NCBI RefSeq assembly: GCF_026659735.1 | Contig: NZ_JANSKK010000001.1 | Span: 62,001 to 126,000, forward strand | DNA from: Staphylococcus pettenkoferi | Lineage (GTDB): Bacteria > Bacillota > Bacilli > Staphylococcales > Staphylococcaceae | DNA length: 64,000 nucleotides | Direction: 5' to 3' | Part shown: one piece after another, positions 9,061-19,152 of the stretch | How the letters are laid out: every line of letters starts with the position of its first letter | Position numbering within the stretch: position 1 is the first letter of the stretch | Translations under genes and position numbers: made by a program | Notes under the pieces: model-generated | The model's database searches: none | Seen by the model: only the letters and a program-made list of their open reading frames with translations | What the model was told of the DNA's origin: nothing

Positions 9061-10542
9061 ATGGCTACAAAACATAGCAAAACAGACGTCATCTTAATTG
9101 GTGGCGGCATCATGAGCGCAACATTAGGTACATTGTTGAAAAAGTTAGCTCCAGAGAAAGAAATTCAAATGTTCGAACGCTTATCCGAACCAGCGGAAGA
9201 AAGTTCTAACGCATGGAACAATGCAGGAACTGGTCACTCAGCGCTTTGCGAGTTGAACTATACGAAAGAACAAAAAGATGGCTCAATCGACATTACGAAA
9301 GCAGTTAAGATCAACGAGCAATTCCAAATTTCTAAACAATTTTGGAGTCACTTAGTAAGTAACGGTGAACTCTCTTCACCTGAGAACTTTATTCGCCCAG
9401 TACCACACATGAGTTTCGTTAAAGGCGTACGCAACGTCGACTTCCTTAAACGTCGTGTGAAGACAATCAAAGAAAGTCCATTATTCAGCAACATGGAAAT
9501 CACAGATGATAAAGAGAAGATTGCTGAATGGGCGCCACTAATGATGGAAGGTCGTACTTCTCATGTACCAATGGCCATGACTTATGACAAGACAGGTACA
9601 GACGTTAACTTTGGTGCGTTAACACGTAAATTATTCAGTAACTTAAGTGACAAGAAGGGCGTTGACCTTCATTTTAAACATGAAGTCCAAAGTCTCAGCC
9701 AACGTCGCAACGGCACTTGGAAAGTCAAAGTAAAAGACTTAAACACAAACGATACACACGTGATTGAATCTGACTTCGTCTTTATCGGTGCAGGCGGTGC
9801 AAGTCTTAAACTATTACAAAACACAGGTATCAAACAATCGAAACATATCGGTGGATTCCCAGTTAGTGGTATCTTCCTAGTATGTAACAAAGAAGAAGTG
9901 GCGAAGAAACATAACGCGAAAGTATACGGTAAAGCTGCAGTAGGTGCGCCACCAATGTCAGTGCCTCATTTAGACACACGTTATATCGATGGCAAACGCT
10001 CACTACTCTTCGGTCCATTCGCAGGCTTCTCACCTAAATTCTTGAAGACAGGTTCAAACCTTGATTTATTCAAATCAGTGAAACCTAACAACATTATCAC
10101 TATGTTATCCGCAGGTGTGAAAGAATTTAACTTAACGAAATACTTAATTTCACAACTTATGTTATCTGACGAAGAACGTATGAACGACTTGCGTCAATTC
10201 GTTCCAAATGCGAAGAGCGAAGATTGGGAAGTTGTAGTCGCAGGTCAACGTGTTCAAGTCATCAAAGACACTGAAGACAGCAAAGGTAACCTTCAATTCG
10301 GTACAGAAGTTGTGACTTCAGACGACGGCTCATTGTCTGCATTACTTGGCGCGTCACCAGGTGCATCAACAGCAGTAGACATCATGTTAGACTTACTTAA
10401 ACGTTGCTTTAAAAACGACTTCGCTAAGTGGGAGCCAGAAATCAAGAAAATGATTCCTTCATTCGGTCAAAAATTAAGCGAAAACAAAGCGCTTTACGAC
10501 AAAGTGAATGAAGACGTGAAGAAAAATCTTAAAATTGATTAA
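9061..10542 (+). CDS. mqo: Malate:quinone oxidoreductase
   Basis: A membrane-associated FAD enzyme that oxidises malate to oxaloacetate and passes electrons to menaquinone. The 493 residues begin with the FAD dinucleotide fold ([13 protein letters not shown]) and contain the Mqo-type stretches [33 protein letters not shown] and [11 protein letters not shown]. Length is normal for the family. AGAAGGGGGA precedes the ATG. Codon use is strongly biased toward preferred codons, suggesting high expression. S. aureus carries two mqo genes and I cannot tell which this matches, although its place next to hssRS fits mqo2. The leader holds a cre-like operator, and a strong terminator follows. Confidence 0.95.
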   Translation: MATKHSKTDVILIGGGIMSATLGTLLKKLAPEKEIQMFERLSEPAEESSNAWNNAGTGHSALCELNYTKEQKDGSIDITKAVKINEQFQISKQFWSHLVSNGELSSPENFIRPVPHMSFVKGVRNVDFLKRRVKTIKESPLFSNMEITDDKEKIAEWAPLMMEGRTSHVPMAMTYDKTGTDVNFGALTRKLFSNLSDKKGVDLHFKHEVQSLSQRRNGTWKVKVKDLNTNDTHVIESDFVFIGAGGASLKLLQNTGIKQSKHIGGFPVSGIFLVCNKEEVAKKHNAKVYGKAAVGAPPMSVPHLDTRYIDGKRSLLFGPFAGFSPKFLKTGSNLDLFKSVKPNNIITMLSAGVKEFNLTKYLISQLMLSDEERMNDLRQFVPNAKSEDWEVVVAGQRVQVIKDTEDSKGNLQFGTEVVTSDDGSLSALLGASPGASTAVDIMLDLLKRCFKNDFAKWEPEIKKMIPSFGQKLSENKALYDKVNEDVKKNLKID

Positions 10543-10551
10543 TGAATAGAA

Positions 10552-10592
10552 AAAGGGAAGCGCAGTGGTCTCGTGCCATTGCGCTTCCCTTT
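10552..10592 (+). terminator. mqo terminator
   Basis: AAAGGGAAGCGCAGTGG pairs with CCATTGCGCTTCCCTTT over 17 positions (one G·T pair) with a 7-base loop. The 3' arm itself ends in T's. Confidence 0.9.
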
Positions 10593-10619
10593 GTTTGTGA
10601 GAAATGTTAATTAATTTTT

Positions 10620-10738
10620 GAAGGTGATTTCTTGCTTGCTTAGGGGGCTGCATTCAACTAATTTTTTCTCGCTCAAATAGCTCGAAAAAATGGATTTTCA
10701 TTGCAGCCGTGATCCCTTAAGCGTCTCGAAACATCTTC
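10620..10738 (-). repeat. Structured repeat element 1 (core only)
   Basis: One of eight copies of an unnamed element. Read on the + strand (the sense of mqo) it has the invariant islands TCAACTAA and TGGATTTTC on either side of a T-rich/A-rich hairpin. Outer helix: GAAGGTGATTTC (10620-10631) with GAAACATCTTC (10728-10738), one bulge. Inner helix: GGCTGCA with TGCAGCC, perfect. It lacks the terminal palindromes of most copies. I mark it minus by the convention that plus copies read CGAAAATCCA then TTAGTTGA. Confidence 0.8.
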
Positions 10739-11194
10739 GGCGAATTAGAAATAATTTGTAACACTTTAATCTTAAGCTGTTACTCCAATATATAACTACG
10801 TATCTCTATTTAAATTCAGTTTAAATCAACAAATCAATTGGAACGATTTCTTTAATAGAATATAATTAATTTTTAGTCAAAAGGTTATTAATTATTTTTG
10901 AAGTAATAACATCAAGATGAGTTTGTAATAATTTATTCTTAAATTATTATAGATGATACTACTTTCTTATACATATTGAAATTATAGCAGAATCTAATTA
11001 TCGATATCCAATAGCCTTTATTTTAACAACACATGCTCTTTTCCTTAGAAACATTATCTTCAATTCAAAAATATATGGAGATGAATTGATTAAAAAAGAA
11101 ACAATAACATTCATTCCCAACACTCCAACAGAGAGAATGATGAGGTTGAAGATGAGAAATATTAAATAAATTAAACGATTAATATGAATCGATG
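10739..11194. other. AT-rich gap between two repeat elements
   Basis: About 450 bp between mqo and hssS with no convincing reading frame, terminator or operator. It is rich in A and T. It probably fills the space between repeat elements 1 and 2. Confidence 0.5.
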
Positions 11195-11346
11195 TTACCT
11201 AGCAATACAAGTAAAAGGAGAGGACGTGACTCCCGAGGGAAATAGAGCTTATCGAAAATCCATTTCTATCGCTTATCAAAGCGGTAGAAATTAGTTGAGA
11301 TGAGCTCCCCTGGGAAAGCTTCGTCCTCTCCCAATACGCAGTATTG
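11195..11346 (+). repeat. Structured repeat element 2
   Basis: Complete copy in plus orientation. A worn left palindrome (11195-11214) is followed by outer helix GGAGAGGACG (11217-11226) with CGTCCTCTCC (11322-11331), second helix TCCCG-A-GGG with CCCCTGGGA, third helix GAGCTTAT with ATGAGCTC, the islands CGAAAATCCA and TTAGTTGA, and an apical hairpin TTTCTATCGC with GCGGTAGAAA. The right palindrome CAATACGCAGTATTG is at 11332-11346. It ends 57 bp beyond the hssS stop. Confidence 0.85.
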
Positions 11347-11402
11347 CAAATTAGTAGAAGACATTAACTTCAATCAAGTCAGTATCAAGACGCTCACTCA
11401 TT

Positions 11403-12773
11403 TTACTCATCAACAGGCAACTTCACAACAAACATCGTACCTTCACCTTCAGCACTATCAACCTCAATCACACCACCATGCAGCTCAACAATCGTCTTCG
11501 CAATCGCCAAACCAAGCCCATTACTCGTATCATCACTACTCATCTTATAAAAACGCTCAAACAACCGCGCCTGAGCCTCCTCAGAAATACCCTGTCCATC
11601 ATCCGCAATCGACAGCACAACCTGATCCACATCACAGCGTAACGTCACCTCTATCACACCACCACGTTCAGAATACTTAATCGCATTCGACATCAAATTC
11701 TGAATCGCTTGATACAACAACTGCTCATTACCTCTAGACTGCACATCCTCCAAATCAGTCAAGATCACTAAGTCTTTCTGGTCCGCACTAAACTGATGAT
11801 GGCGCACAATCTCAGTGATGAGCGCATTAAACTTAACGTTATCATTAAACGTCAAATGATTGCCGTTATCCAATTCAGCAAGTAACAACAGTTCTTTCGT
11901 TAAATTACTCAATTGTGAAGTGATTTGATGAATTTCTTCTATATGATAATCACGCTCTTCTTTCGTCTCAGCTTGTTGCAACTGTCCGAGTTGTTGATGA
12001 ATGTGCGTGAGTGGTGTCTTGATTTCATGTGAAACATTCTGCACAAAATGACTACGCATATCATCGAGTTGTTTTAAAGATAAACGCATGCTATCAAAGC
12101 GATGTTGCAACGTTCCGAGCTCGTCTTGTCTCGTTTGTTTAATCGGTTGATCGAAACGGCCACGCATCAATTGTTGGGTCGCTCGTTTCAACTGTTGCAC
12201 AGGTTTGATAATAGAATAAGTAGATGAAATGACTAAGATGATAGAAATCAATAGCAGTATCGTGAGTAAGACCGCTAAGAAGACTCTGAATTCACTAAAT
12301 GTCTTACCGATATCAGGACGCATAAAGACTGCAAGTTTTTCCTTATCTGTAGTAAATTGCACACCTACTGTATTCGACGTCACATTTTCAAAAAAGCCAG
12401 TGATAAACGGATGATATCTCAAATCTCGAATACCATGGTAATCTCGCCCGCTCAACACATGGTTAATGTCTTTCTGGCTCACATTATCTTTACGAAAACC
12501 CTCGCCGTAATAGTGTTTGTCACCATTTTGGTTGACGGTCATGACTTGATAGTTCATATCTCCGAGGTGTTTAAAATAATGGTCGGTCTGCTCAGCATTT
12601 AACGTATCTTGGTAGCTACGTGCTTGTTTCAATGTCTGCATAATTTTTGCGTCATTGGAAGGCTTGAGTTTGACGTGATAGTACACATTCGTCAATAGAA
12701 AGCTCAACAATGCGCTAATCAGCATAACAGTAATCGTGTAAATCGCGATGCGACTGTATAATGATTTAAACAT
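11403..12773 (-). CDS. hssS: Haem-sensing histidine kinase HssS
   Basis: Membrane sensor of the haem stress system. The 456 residues have a first membrane helix (IYTITVMLISALLSFLLTN), an extracellular sensor domain, a second helix near residue 165, a HAMP linker, a phospho-acceptor motif HEIKTPL near residue 250, and an ATPase domain with NLMSNAIKYS (N box) and DDGQGI/GLGLAI (G boxes). In staphylococci HssS responds to haem or haem damage and phosphorylates HssR, which turns on the HrtAB exporter. The start overlaps hssR by 8 bp and both genes run away from hrtBA. Confidence 0.93.
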   Translation of the reverse strand: MFKSLYSRIAIYTITVMLISALLSFLLTNVYYHVKLKPSNDAKIMQTLKQARSYQDTLNAEQTDHYFKHLGDMNYQVMTVNQNGDKHYYGEGFRKDNVSQKDINHVLSGRDYHGIRDLRYHPFITGFFENVTSNTVGVQFTTDKEKLAVFMRPDIGKTFSEFRVFLAVLLTILLLISIILVISSTYSIIKPVQQLKRATQQLMRGRFDQPIKQTRQDELGTLQHRFDSMRLSLKQLDDMRSHFVQNVSHEIKTPLTHIHQQLGQLQQAETKEERDYHIEEIHQITSQLSNLTKELLLLAELDNGNHLTFNDNVKFNALITEIVRHHQFSADQKDLVILTDLEDVQSRGNEQLLYQAIQNLMSNAIKYSERGGVIEVTLRCDVDQVVLSIADDGQGISEEAQARLFERFYKMSSDDTSNGLGLAIAKTIVELHGGVIEVDSAEGEGTMFVVKLPVDE

Positions 12774-13443
12774 CTTGCACCACCTTATATCCTAAGCCTC
12801 GAACGGTCTTGATGACAACATTTGCACCGAGTTTGTCTAAGCGTTTACGCAAGCGCTTCACATGAACATCGACGGTACGCTCGTCACCTTCGTAATCAAA
12901 GCCCCAAATCTTCTCTATCAACGACTCTCTGGAGAAGACTTGTTTCGGTTGAGATGCGAGCAAGAAGAGTAGGGTGAATTCTTTATTAGGAAGATTCATG
13001 CGCTTCTGATCAACCGCAATTTCTAAATAAGCTTGGTTTAACATCAAATTGCCGAGTTGAATCTCGGTATCGGCATTTTTCTGATAGCGTCGTAATACTG
13101 CGCGAATACGAAACATGAGTTCTTCGACTTCAAAGGGTTTCGTTACGTAGTCGTCTGTACCTGTGAGGAAAGCGCGTTCTTTGTCGCTTAATGCATCACG
13201 TGCCGTTAACATGATTACAGGCAAATCTTCGTAGTCCTCTTTGAGCGTTTCACAAAGTTCAAAGCCGTCCATACCGTTCATCATGATATCGACGATTGCG
13301 ATATCCACTTGATTCGTTTCAAGATAGTCTAACGCCGCCTCTCCGCTTGATTCAGAGACGACCTTGAGACCTTCGCGTTGTAAATAGGTTGCGACATAGT
13401 GTAAGATTCTTGGATCGTCATCTACCACTAGGCATTTCGTCAT
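12766..13443 (-). CDS. hssR: Haem-response regulator HssR
   Basis: OmpR/PhoB-type response regulator of 225 residues. The receiver domain has the acidic pair DD at 8-9, the phospho-acceptor Asp in IVDIMM near residue 52 and Lys in TKPFE near residue 102. The C-terminal winged helix carries ERTVDVHVKRLRKRLDKL. It is known to bind direct repeats related to GTTCATATT-N2-GTTCATATT in front of hrt genes, and two such sites are present in the divergent intergenic region. It is co-transcribed with hssS. Confidence 0.94.
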   Translation of the reverse strand: MTKCLVVDDDPRILHYVATYLQREGLKVVSESSGEAALDYLETNQVDIAIVDIMMNGMDGFELCETLKEDYEDLPVIMLTARDALSDKERAFLTGTDDYVTKPFEVEELMFRIRAVLRRYQKNADTEIQLGNLMLNQAYLEIAVDQKRMNLPNKEFTLLFLLASQPKQVFSRESLIEKIWGFDYEGDERTVDVHVKRLRKRLDKLGANVVIKTVRGLGYKVVQDV

Positions 13444-13503
13444 ATCACGTTCTCCTTCTTTTCGTCTTTATCTTCATTTTAAAAGAAGACAGCAACTTTT
13501 GCA

Positions 13504-13683
13504 TGGAATTATTTTCACCTGAGTTCATCTTCAGTTCACATTCACCTCATAAACTAAAGTTAAGAAATCGATAGGGGTTACGAACGAGATGCGACTTGTT
13601 TTTAAAATAACTGGAATTATTTTCACTTGAGTTCATCTTCAGTTCACATTCACCTCATAAACTAAAATTAAGAAATCGATAGG
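13504..13683 (+). promoter_or_regulatory. Duplicated hrtBA promoter segment with two HssR boxes
   Basis: A 72-bp segment at 13504-13575 recurs at 13612-13683 with two mismatches and a period of 108 bp. Each copy contains GTTCATCTT-N2-GTTCACATT (13523-13542 and 13631-13650), which fits the known HssR direct-repeat site. Between the copies, ATG at 13589 starts a short frame MRLVFKI that resembles the true HrtB start (MKLALKE) and soon ends. This suggests the duplication once included the beginning of hrtB. Confidence 0.85.
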
Positions 13684-13697
13684 AGGAGCAGGATAAG

Positions 13698-14756
13698 ATG
13701 AAACTCGCATTAAAAGAAATGAAGTTCTATAAATTTAGATTTATCCTCATCACGTTAATCATATTATTACTCGGCCTAATGGTCTTATTTATCAGCGGAT
13801 TAGCCAAAGGGCTAGGAAGAGAGAACATCTCTTTACTCGACAATATGTCAGCAGAACAGTATGTCATGCAAGATAAGCAACAACCGCAACTTGAAGCCTC
13901 ACAGCTCAACAATAAACAACAACAAAAGATAGAAGATATTACGAAAGCGAAACCGATGAAAATCGCATCGGATAAATTGAAACAAGGTAACGACGAATCT
14001 GACGTGATCTTAATGAACACAGTGAAAAAAGAGAAACCTGAGTTGAAAGAAGGACGTTATCCATCAGGTAAGAACGAAATTGCAGTTAACGAAAAACTCA
14101 CAGCAGATGACATTAACAAAGGTGACACTGTGAAGTTGAAAGATGGCAGTAAAGTCAAAGTCGTTGGTGTACTCGACGATACGATGTATTCACACAGCTC
14201 CATCGTTATGATGAGTAACGACGGCTTTAGCCAACACGCATCAGAGAAAGGCACTGCAACATTCTATCCAGTCAAAGATTTATCTAGCAAACAGAAACAC
14301 GACTTGAAACAAATCGACGATGTCAATATCTATAGTAAAGATGATATTACCGGGGAAATACCAAGTTACCAAGCTGAACAAGCTCCATTAACGATGATGA
14401 TCGTAAGTTTATTTGTCATCACAGCGATTGTGCTTAGTGCATTCTTCTATGTCATGACAATTCAGAAGATCTCTCAAATTGGTATTCTCAAAGCAATTGG
14501 TATCAAGACGAAACATTTATTAATGTCATTAGTCAGTCAAATTCTGATTACTACAATCATTGGTGTGGTCATCGCGCTCTTACTCGTATTAGGCTTATCA
14601 TTCTTTATGCCAGTAAGTATGCCGTTCCACCTAGCAACATCAAATATTATCTTAGTGGTGGTAATCTTTATCATCGTAGGACTTATCGGAGCAATCCTTT
14701 CATTTATCAAATTATTTAAAGTTGATCCAATCGAAGCAATAGGAGGCGGAGATTAA
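13698..14756 (+). CDS. hrtB: Haem exporter permease HrtB
   Basis: FtsX-type permease of the haem-regulated transporter, 352 residues. One N-terminal membrane helix ([20 protein letters not shown]) is followed by an extracellular domain of about 200 residues and three C-terminal helices, the usual MacB/FtsX plan. With the ATPase HrtA it removes haem from the membrane. AGGAGGAGCAGG precedes the ATG. The end overlaps the start of hrtA (ATTAATGAG). Expression should depend on HssR through the two boxes just upstream. Confidence 0.93.
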   Translation: MKLALKEMKFYKFRFILITLIILLLGLMVLFISGLAKGLGRENISLLDNMSAEQYVMQDKQQPQLEASQLNNKQQQKIEDITKAKPMKIASDKLKQGNDESDVILMNTVKKEKPELKEGRYPSGKNEIAVNEKLTADDINKGDTVKLKDGSKVKVVGVLDDTMYSHSSIVMMSNDGFSQHASEKGTATFYPVKDLSSKQKHDLKQIDDVNIYSKDDITGEIPSYQAEQAPLTMMIVSLFVITAIVLSAFFYVMTIQKISQIGILKAIGIKTKHLLMSLVSQILITTIIGVVIALLLVLGLSFFMPVSMPFHLATSNIILVVVIFIIVGLIGAILSFIKLFKVDPIEAIGGGD

Positions 14757-15424
14757 TGAGTTTACAAATTGAACATTTAAAAAAACACTTCGGCCAAGGT
14801 GAATCAGAAACACAAGTACTGAAAGATTTAAACTTTGATGTGAAAGAAGGCGAGTTCGTAGTACTCACAGGTGCGTCAGGTTCAGGTAAGACGACTTTAT
14901 TGACGATTCTTGGCGGCTTGTTAAGTCAGTCTTCTGGAGACATTTTATACAATGACCAACCGTTATTTGATCGCTCTAAAGCGAATGAAGTGAGATTGCA
15001 TGAAATCGGCTTTATCTTCCAGGAATCTCACCTTGTTCCTTACCTCACTGTTGAGGAGCAGTTGATTACTGTAGGTCGTGAAGCGGGTATGTCTAAAGGT
15101 GATGCGAAGAAGAGAGCGTGTCAGTTGTTGGATGAGATTGGTTTGAGCCATCGATTGAAAGTGTATCCGAATAGTCTTTCTGGTGGTGAGAAACAGCGTG
15201 TGGCGATTATGCGTGCGTTTATGAATCATCCGAAGATTATTCTTGCGGATGAGCCGACTGCGAGCTTGGATGCGAGTCGTGCGACGGATGTGGTTGAGAT
15301 GATTCGTGATTATATTCATGATATGGATATGGTTGGGATTATGATTACGCATGATCAGCGTTTGTTTGATTATGCGGATCGGGTGATTTATCTTGAGGAT
15401 GGTCAGTTGGTTAGTGATAAGTGA
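14756..15424 (+). CDS. hrtA: Haem exporter ATPase HrtA
   Basis: ABC ATPase of 222 residues that powers HrtB. Walker [10 protein letters not shown] is near residue 39, the Q-loop is in [14 protein letters not shown], the signature LSGGEKQR near residue 142, Walker [13 protein letters not shown] near residue 160 and the H-loop in MITHDQR. This is the MacB/LolD class that pairs with FtsX-type permeases. The first gene of the operon is hrtB here. Codon use in the last third leans to G-rich codons, unlike the first part of the operon. A terminator follows within 25 bp. Confidence 0.94.
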   Translation: MSLQIEHLKKHFGQGESETQVLKDLNFDVKEGEFVVLTGASGSGKTTLLTILGGLLSQSSGDILYNDQPLFDRSKANEVRLHEIGFIFQESHLVPYLTVEEQLITVGREAGMSKGDAKKRACQLLDEIGLSHRLKVYPNSLSGGEKQRVAIMRAFMNHPKIILADEPTASLDASRATDVVEMIRDYIHDMDMVGIMITHDQRLFDYADRVIYLEDGQLVSDK

Positions 15425-15444
15425 TGTGTGATTGGTAAAATGTG

Positions 15445-15476
15445 CCCGCGGATGGTGGTGTCATCTGCGGGTGTTT
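15445..15476 (+). terminator. hrtBA terminator
   Basis: CCCGCGGATG (15445-15454) pairs with CATCTGCGGG (15462-15471), then TGTTTT. Confidence 0.85.
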
Positions 15477-15985
15477 TGTGTTCGTAGGAATATGATGTTG
15501 GTTACTAATTTTATTTCTCATAATCACCACATCCACTACTATTTTGTTTTGATATTAAGTTAGAGTTTCGAGGAAGAGGGTGTCTTGTACTAATGTTGTG
15601 CCTCATATGATTACATCATTTTTTAATGAAGAGTGAAAGGGAATAGAGTGCTTAGTTTTAAGTTATATTATTTAGAAGAAATACACGTTATTATTGAGTT
15701 TGTAGTTAAACTAATATTCCCTTAAAACGAGTAATTGCGCATGTGGTTTGAATTAGTGTTGGATTAATTATAAGAGTAAAAGTTGATATTAAGGAAAGGG
15801 TTGATAAGATAAAGTGAAGAAAATTATATCAGGGAGTTAGCATTAGATAATAGTAGCGCTCTGATTCTCAATAATTTGATATTAACAAGAATCAAAGCGC
15901 CTTTTGAGAAGTCAATAAAAATGTAATGTAAGTATATGATTATCCCAAACAAGAGTCAAAATACTGAAAACTGACAATCTATGCA
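15477..15985. other. Intergenic region with one long inverted repeat
   Basis: Between hrtA and tcaR (convergent). Most is AT-rich without a reading frame. At 15856-15900, GCGCTCTGATTCT pairs with AGAATCAAAGCGC (one mismatch, 19-base loop), followed by CTTTTG. It may be a terminator for tcaR or the 3' end of a small RNA. I see no firm promoter for the latter. Confidence 0.5.
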
Positions 15986-16441
15986 TTAATTATTCAAATA
16001 ATGTTTCAGACGTTTATCAATTTTTTCTAACACGGTGAGTGCTAGATCTATTTCTTCACCATCGAGGTCGCTTAATAATTGTCCGACGATATCACTGATG
16101 ACGTTGCGTGATTTTTCGCTATATTCATTTCCTTTGTCGGTCAATGTAATGTATTTATAGCGTTGGTCGGTGTGTTCTTCTGACTGTTCCCATCGCACTA
16201 AGCCAGCTTGAATAAGCTTTTTGATACGTCGGCTAACGGCAGCTTTATTCACGCCTTGACGTTCGGTGATTTGTGAGAGGGTTAATGCTTCTTCGTTGTG
16301 CAAGATCATTATGACTTCTTCTTGTTCTTTAGAAATGTTGTAAGAAGCCCTCATATCTTTAAGTAATTGTGTTAACAAGCGGTTGGTATCGTCGAGAAAT
16401 TGACCCATAAAATCTATGTGATTACGTAAATTTTTGACCAT
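15986..16441 (-). CDS. tcaR: MarR-family regulator TcaR
   Basis: A 151-residue winged-helix regulator. The recognition region ITERQGVNKAAVSRRIKKLIQAGLV is nearly the same as I recall for S. aureus TcaR, which controls teicoplanin/methicillin response and represses ica. Length also fits (151). In S. aureus it heads a tcaR-tcaA-tcaB run. Here it is on the opposite strand and about 6 kb from tcaA, with a YdcF-like gene, bioB, a lipoprotein gene and an MMPL exporter in between. A short palindrome GTCTC-CTT-GAGAC lies 45 bp upstream (16486-16498) and could be an autoregulatory site. Confidence 0.82.
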   Translation of the reverse strand: MVKNLRNHIDFMGQFLDDTNRLLTQLLKDMRASYNISKEQEEVIMILHNEEALTLSQITERQGVNKAAVSRRIKKLIQAGLVRWEQSEEHTDQRYKYITLTDKGNEYSEKSRNVISDIVGQLLSDLDGEEIDLALTVLEKIDKRLKHYLNN

Positions 16442-16870
16442 AGTTGCACCTCTGAAAGACGAAATTAGTTAAACTTCTCTTGGTTGTCTCCTTGAGACCT
16501 TCTTACAAAATATTAAAGAAACTGCTATAATTAAGCCAATTAAGAAGTTGATATTACTTTTATAGTATCAATAAAATGTATAAGTTGAAAGAATCTATCT
16601 ATAGTTTATGTGCATATATTTTATCAATTACATCTATACGGATGAGTGTCGCATGTTTATCCAGTAGTGAGCTTATATAAAGTGGCGTTTTCGAGCACGC
16701 TTTAGCTTAATGTGAGAAAGCTTGTATGTAACTTTTCCTATCCAATCATGTGGTTCTATATGCAGATTTCTAACATATAGGCGTATATCTATGTTCAATA
16801 TTGTAATATCGTGGTATAGATTCGTATTCAACATTCCTACAAATTGTAATGTCAGACAGTGAGGTGCACC
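16442..16870. other. tcaR / YdcF-like divergent intergenic region
   Basis: About 430 bp between divergent genes. It holds the tcaR upstream palindrome at 16486-16498 and otherwise AT-rich sequence with several weak -10-like boxes. I see no riboswitch, terminator or small gene. Confidence 0.4.
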
Positions 16871-17842
16871 ATGATATTTCTATCGATTTTGTTATGCGTG
16901 ATAAGTTTCTTCTTATTTCTGGCTATTTATTTCAATATCAGCCAGTTGATTCAATTAAATGTATATATTTTGCAGGTCTGTCTGGGCTTTTTCGTTATTC
17001 TCTATCACGTTATAACTCAGACTGTTCCGTTTGACCTCATCATTTTACTCCTCGTGGAAGTGGTTCTGCTACATGTGAAACATCGGTCGCTCAATCATCA
17101 ATCGGTGGGGCTAAGGTTCTATGTGAGATTGTACCGTATCGTAGGATGGGCGATATTGTTTACAGCTGCGACGCGCTATATTAGCACGATGCCGGTAGGG
17201 TTGAATGTCATCTTTGCGTGGTTATCTGCGATCGGACTGAGCGCTTTGTATGCGCTCGTGTGTTTCGCGTCTATGGTCTCTGCTTATCATGATAAAAATG
17301 CGAGTGTTCGGCGGGCAGATATCTTTCTCGTGCTTGGGGCAGGCATCTATACTGAACAGGTGACACCGATGCTTGCGGCGCGTTTGGACAAGACGTTAGC
17401 GTTATGGCGACGTCAGCCGAATACGCCGATTATGGTTAGTGGGGGACAAGGGCCGGATGAGCCGATACCGGAGGCGTTAGCGATGCAGCGTTATCTCATC
17501 TCTAAAGGTGTACCTCGTGAGTTGATTTATCTTGAGTCGAGTTCTACGAGTACGTTTGAGAATATCGCATTTTCACAAGAGGTGCTTGCAGAGTTAGGGT
17601 TTTTACAAAGTCACATCGTATGTATTACGAGCCACTTCCATATTATGCGTGCGTTGCGGTTTGGCCAGAAGTTGAACCTGAAGATGGAAGGGATAGGTAG
17701 TGCTTCTCCACTATCCTTTCTCGCCATCATGTTAGTGCGTGACTTTCTCGCGATTATGTACCAATATCGTTTGTTATTGACGATTTACTTTGCGGTATTA
17801 TTTTTCAGCAGTATCATTGCGATGTGGTTTATTCCGCATTAG
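16871..17842 (+). CDS. YdcF-family (DUF218) membrane protein
   Basis: A 323-residue protein with about five membrane helices in the first 145 residues, then a DUF218/YdcF domain (ADIFLVLGAGI… SGGQGPDEPIPEA… ESSSTSTFENI), and one or two C-terminal helices. The domain is found in SanA/YdcF-like proteins linked to envelope integrity, and its reaction is not well defined. I choose the ATG at 16871, 4 bp after GAGGTG. The preceding in-frame codons lack a binding site. It stands alone and ends at a strong terminator. Confidence 0.8.
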   Translation: MIFLSILLCVISFFLFLAIYFNISQLIQLNVYILQVCLGFFVILYHVITQTVPFDLIILLLVEVVLLHVKHRSLNHQSVGLRFYVRLYRIVGWAILFTAATRYISTMPVGLNVIFAWLSAIGLSALYALVCFASMVSAYHDKNASVRRADIFLVLGAGIYTEQVTPMLAARLDKTLALWRRQPNTPIMVSGGQGPDEPIPEALAMQRYLISKGVPRELIYLESSSTSTFENIAFSQEVLAELGFLQSHIVCITSHFHIMRALRFGQKLNLKMEGIGSASPLSFLAIMLVRDFLAIMYQYRLLLTIYFAVLFFSSIIAMWFIPH

Positions 17843-17847
17843 TTCGA

Positions 17848-17888
17848 GTGTTATTACGACTTGATTTCAGTTGTAATAACGCTTTTTT
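17848..17888 (+). terminator. Terminator after the YdcF-like gene
   Basis: GTGTTATTACGACT pairs with AGTTGTAATAACGC, followed by six T's. Confidence 0.9.
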
Positions 17889-17923
17889 AATACGCTCTTG
17901 ACGAGTAAAAGGGTCGGTCTATT

Positions 17924-17975
17924 TGTAAACTTTTATAAATTGAAAGTTTACATTAATTAGAGAAAGCGCTATGAT
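17924..17975 (+). promoter_or_regulatory. BirA operator and promoter of bioB
   Basis: TGTAAAC (17924-17930), a 15-base spacer and GTTTACA (17946-17952) form the BirA operator pattern of staphylococci. The right half overlaps the -35 TTTACA (17947-17952). After 17 bases comes the -10 TATGAT (17970-17975). Biotin-charged BirA bound here would block the promoter. Confidence 0.85.
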
Positions 17976-18036
17976 ATAGAAGTAGTAAGTTGTTACATAC
18001 GGGTATATTCTAATATTAAGAATAGGAGTTTTTTCT

Positions 18037-19038
18037 ATGAAATTAGCTGAAAGAATCTTACAAGGGGAAGCTATTTCGAAAGATGAATTCTTACATATTT
18101 ACGAGGATGAATCCATCGATACGTTGCTCTTGTTGAATGAAGCATATAAATTGCGTAAACATTTTTACGGGAAAAAGGTTAAGCTGAACATGATACTCAA
18201 TGCGAAGAGTGGGATTTGTCCTGAAGACTGTGGCTATTGTGGTCAGTCTCGTGAAATGAAGCAGAAGACGCGCTATAGTTTGATTTCTCAAGAAGAGATT
18301 ATGAATGGTGCGGACGTGGCGAGTGAACATAATATCGGCACTTATTGTATCGTGATGAGTGGTCGTGGCCCAAGTGATAAAGAGGTTACGCATATTAGTG
18401 AAACGGTAGAACAAATCAAAGCGAAACATCCGCAATTGCGTCTGTGTGCTTGCCTTGGTTTAGCGAATGAGAAGCAAGCGAAACAATTGAAAGATGCAGG
18501 TGTGGATCGCTATAACCATAACATCAATACGAGTGAGAATTATCATGGCAATGTGGTAACGACACATACATATCAAGACAGAACGAATACGATTGAGATT
18601 ATGAAAGAGAACAACATTTCACCATGTTCCGGTGTGATTTGCGGTATGGGTGAGTCGAACCAAGATATCTTGGATATGGCTTTCGCGTTAAAAGAAATGG
18701 ATGCGGACAGTATTCCGATTAACTTCCTCCATCCGATTAAAGGTACGAAGTTTGGCGATAAAGATGAGCTTACACCGATGAAGTGTCTGCGTATCGTATC
18801 TTTATTCAGATTGATTAATCCGTCGAAAGAAATTCGTATTGCGGGTGGTCGCGAAATTAATTTACGTTCTCTTCAACCACTTGCGTTAAAAGCAGCGAAC
18901 TCTATCTTCGTAGGGGATTACTTGATCACAGGTGGTCAACCTAATCAAATGGACTTCAAGATGATTGAAGACTTAGGATTTGAAATTGATAAGAATAATG
19001 CAGAACCTACGCCGGTTAAAGAGAATTTAACAGTGTAA
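18037..19038 (+). CDS. bioB: Biotin synthase
   Basis: Radical-SAM enzyme that inserts sulfur into dethiobiotin. The 333 residues carry the cluster motif CPEDCGYC near residue 60 and the typical [21 protein letters not shown] and [12 protein letters not shown] stretches. No other biotin-synthesis gene is in the window, so the gene stands alone, either using dethiobiotin made elsewhere or imported. A BirA operator overlaps its promoter. ATAGGAG precedes the ATG. The terminator downstream has a long stem. Confidence 0.96.
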   Translation: MKLAERILQGEAISKDEFLHIYEDESIDTLLLLNEAYKLRKHFYGKKVKLNMILNAKSGICPEDCGYCGQSREMKQKTRYSLISQEEIMNGADVASEHNIGTYCIVMSGRGPSDKEVTHISETVEQIKAKHPQLRLCACLGLANEKQAKQLKDAGVDRYNHNINTSENYHGNVVTTHTYQDRTNTIEIMKENNISPCSGVICGMGESNQDILDMAFALKEMDADSIPINFLHPIKGTKFGDKDELTPMKCLRIVSLFRLINPSKEIRIAGGREINLRSLQPLALKAANSIFVGDYLITGGQPNQMDFKMIEDLGFEIDKNNAEPTPVKENLTV

Positions 19039-19073
19039 TAATGGAATATTGATGAAAGCCTCAGATTAAAGAG

Positions 19074-19152
19074 AAGCCGATAGTAATATTGAGAGTATTC
19101 AACGTATGCTTTGTATAAATTGTTGAAATGTCTCAATTGCTATCGGTTTTTT
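19074..19152 (+). terminator. bioB terminator
   Basis: CCGATAGTAATATTGAGA (19077-19094) pairs with TCTCAATTGCTATCGG (19131-19146) and is followed by T's. The loop contains a second small hairpin, TTCAAC with GTTGAA. Confidence 0.8.

Noticed and set aside
11300..11680. Open frame of 126 codons on the + strand
   Set aside because: It is the reverse side of hssS, low-complexity (His/Ser/Gln-rich), and begins inside element 2.
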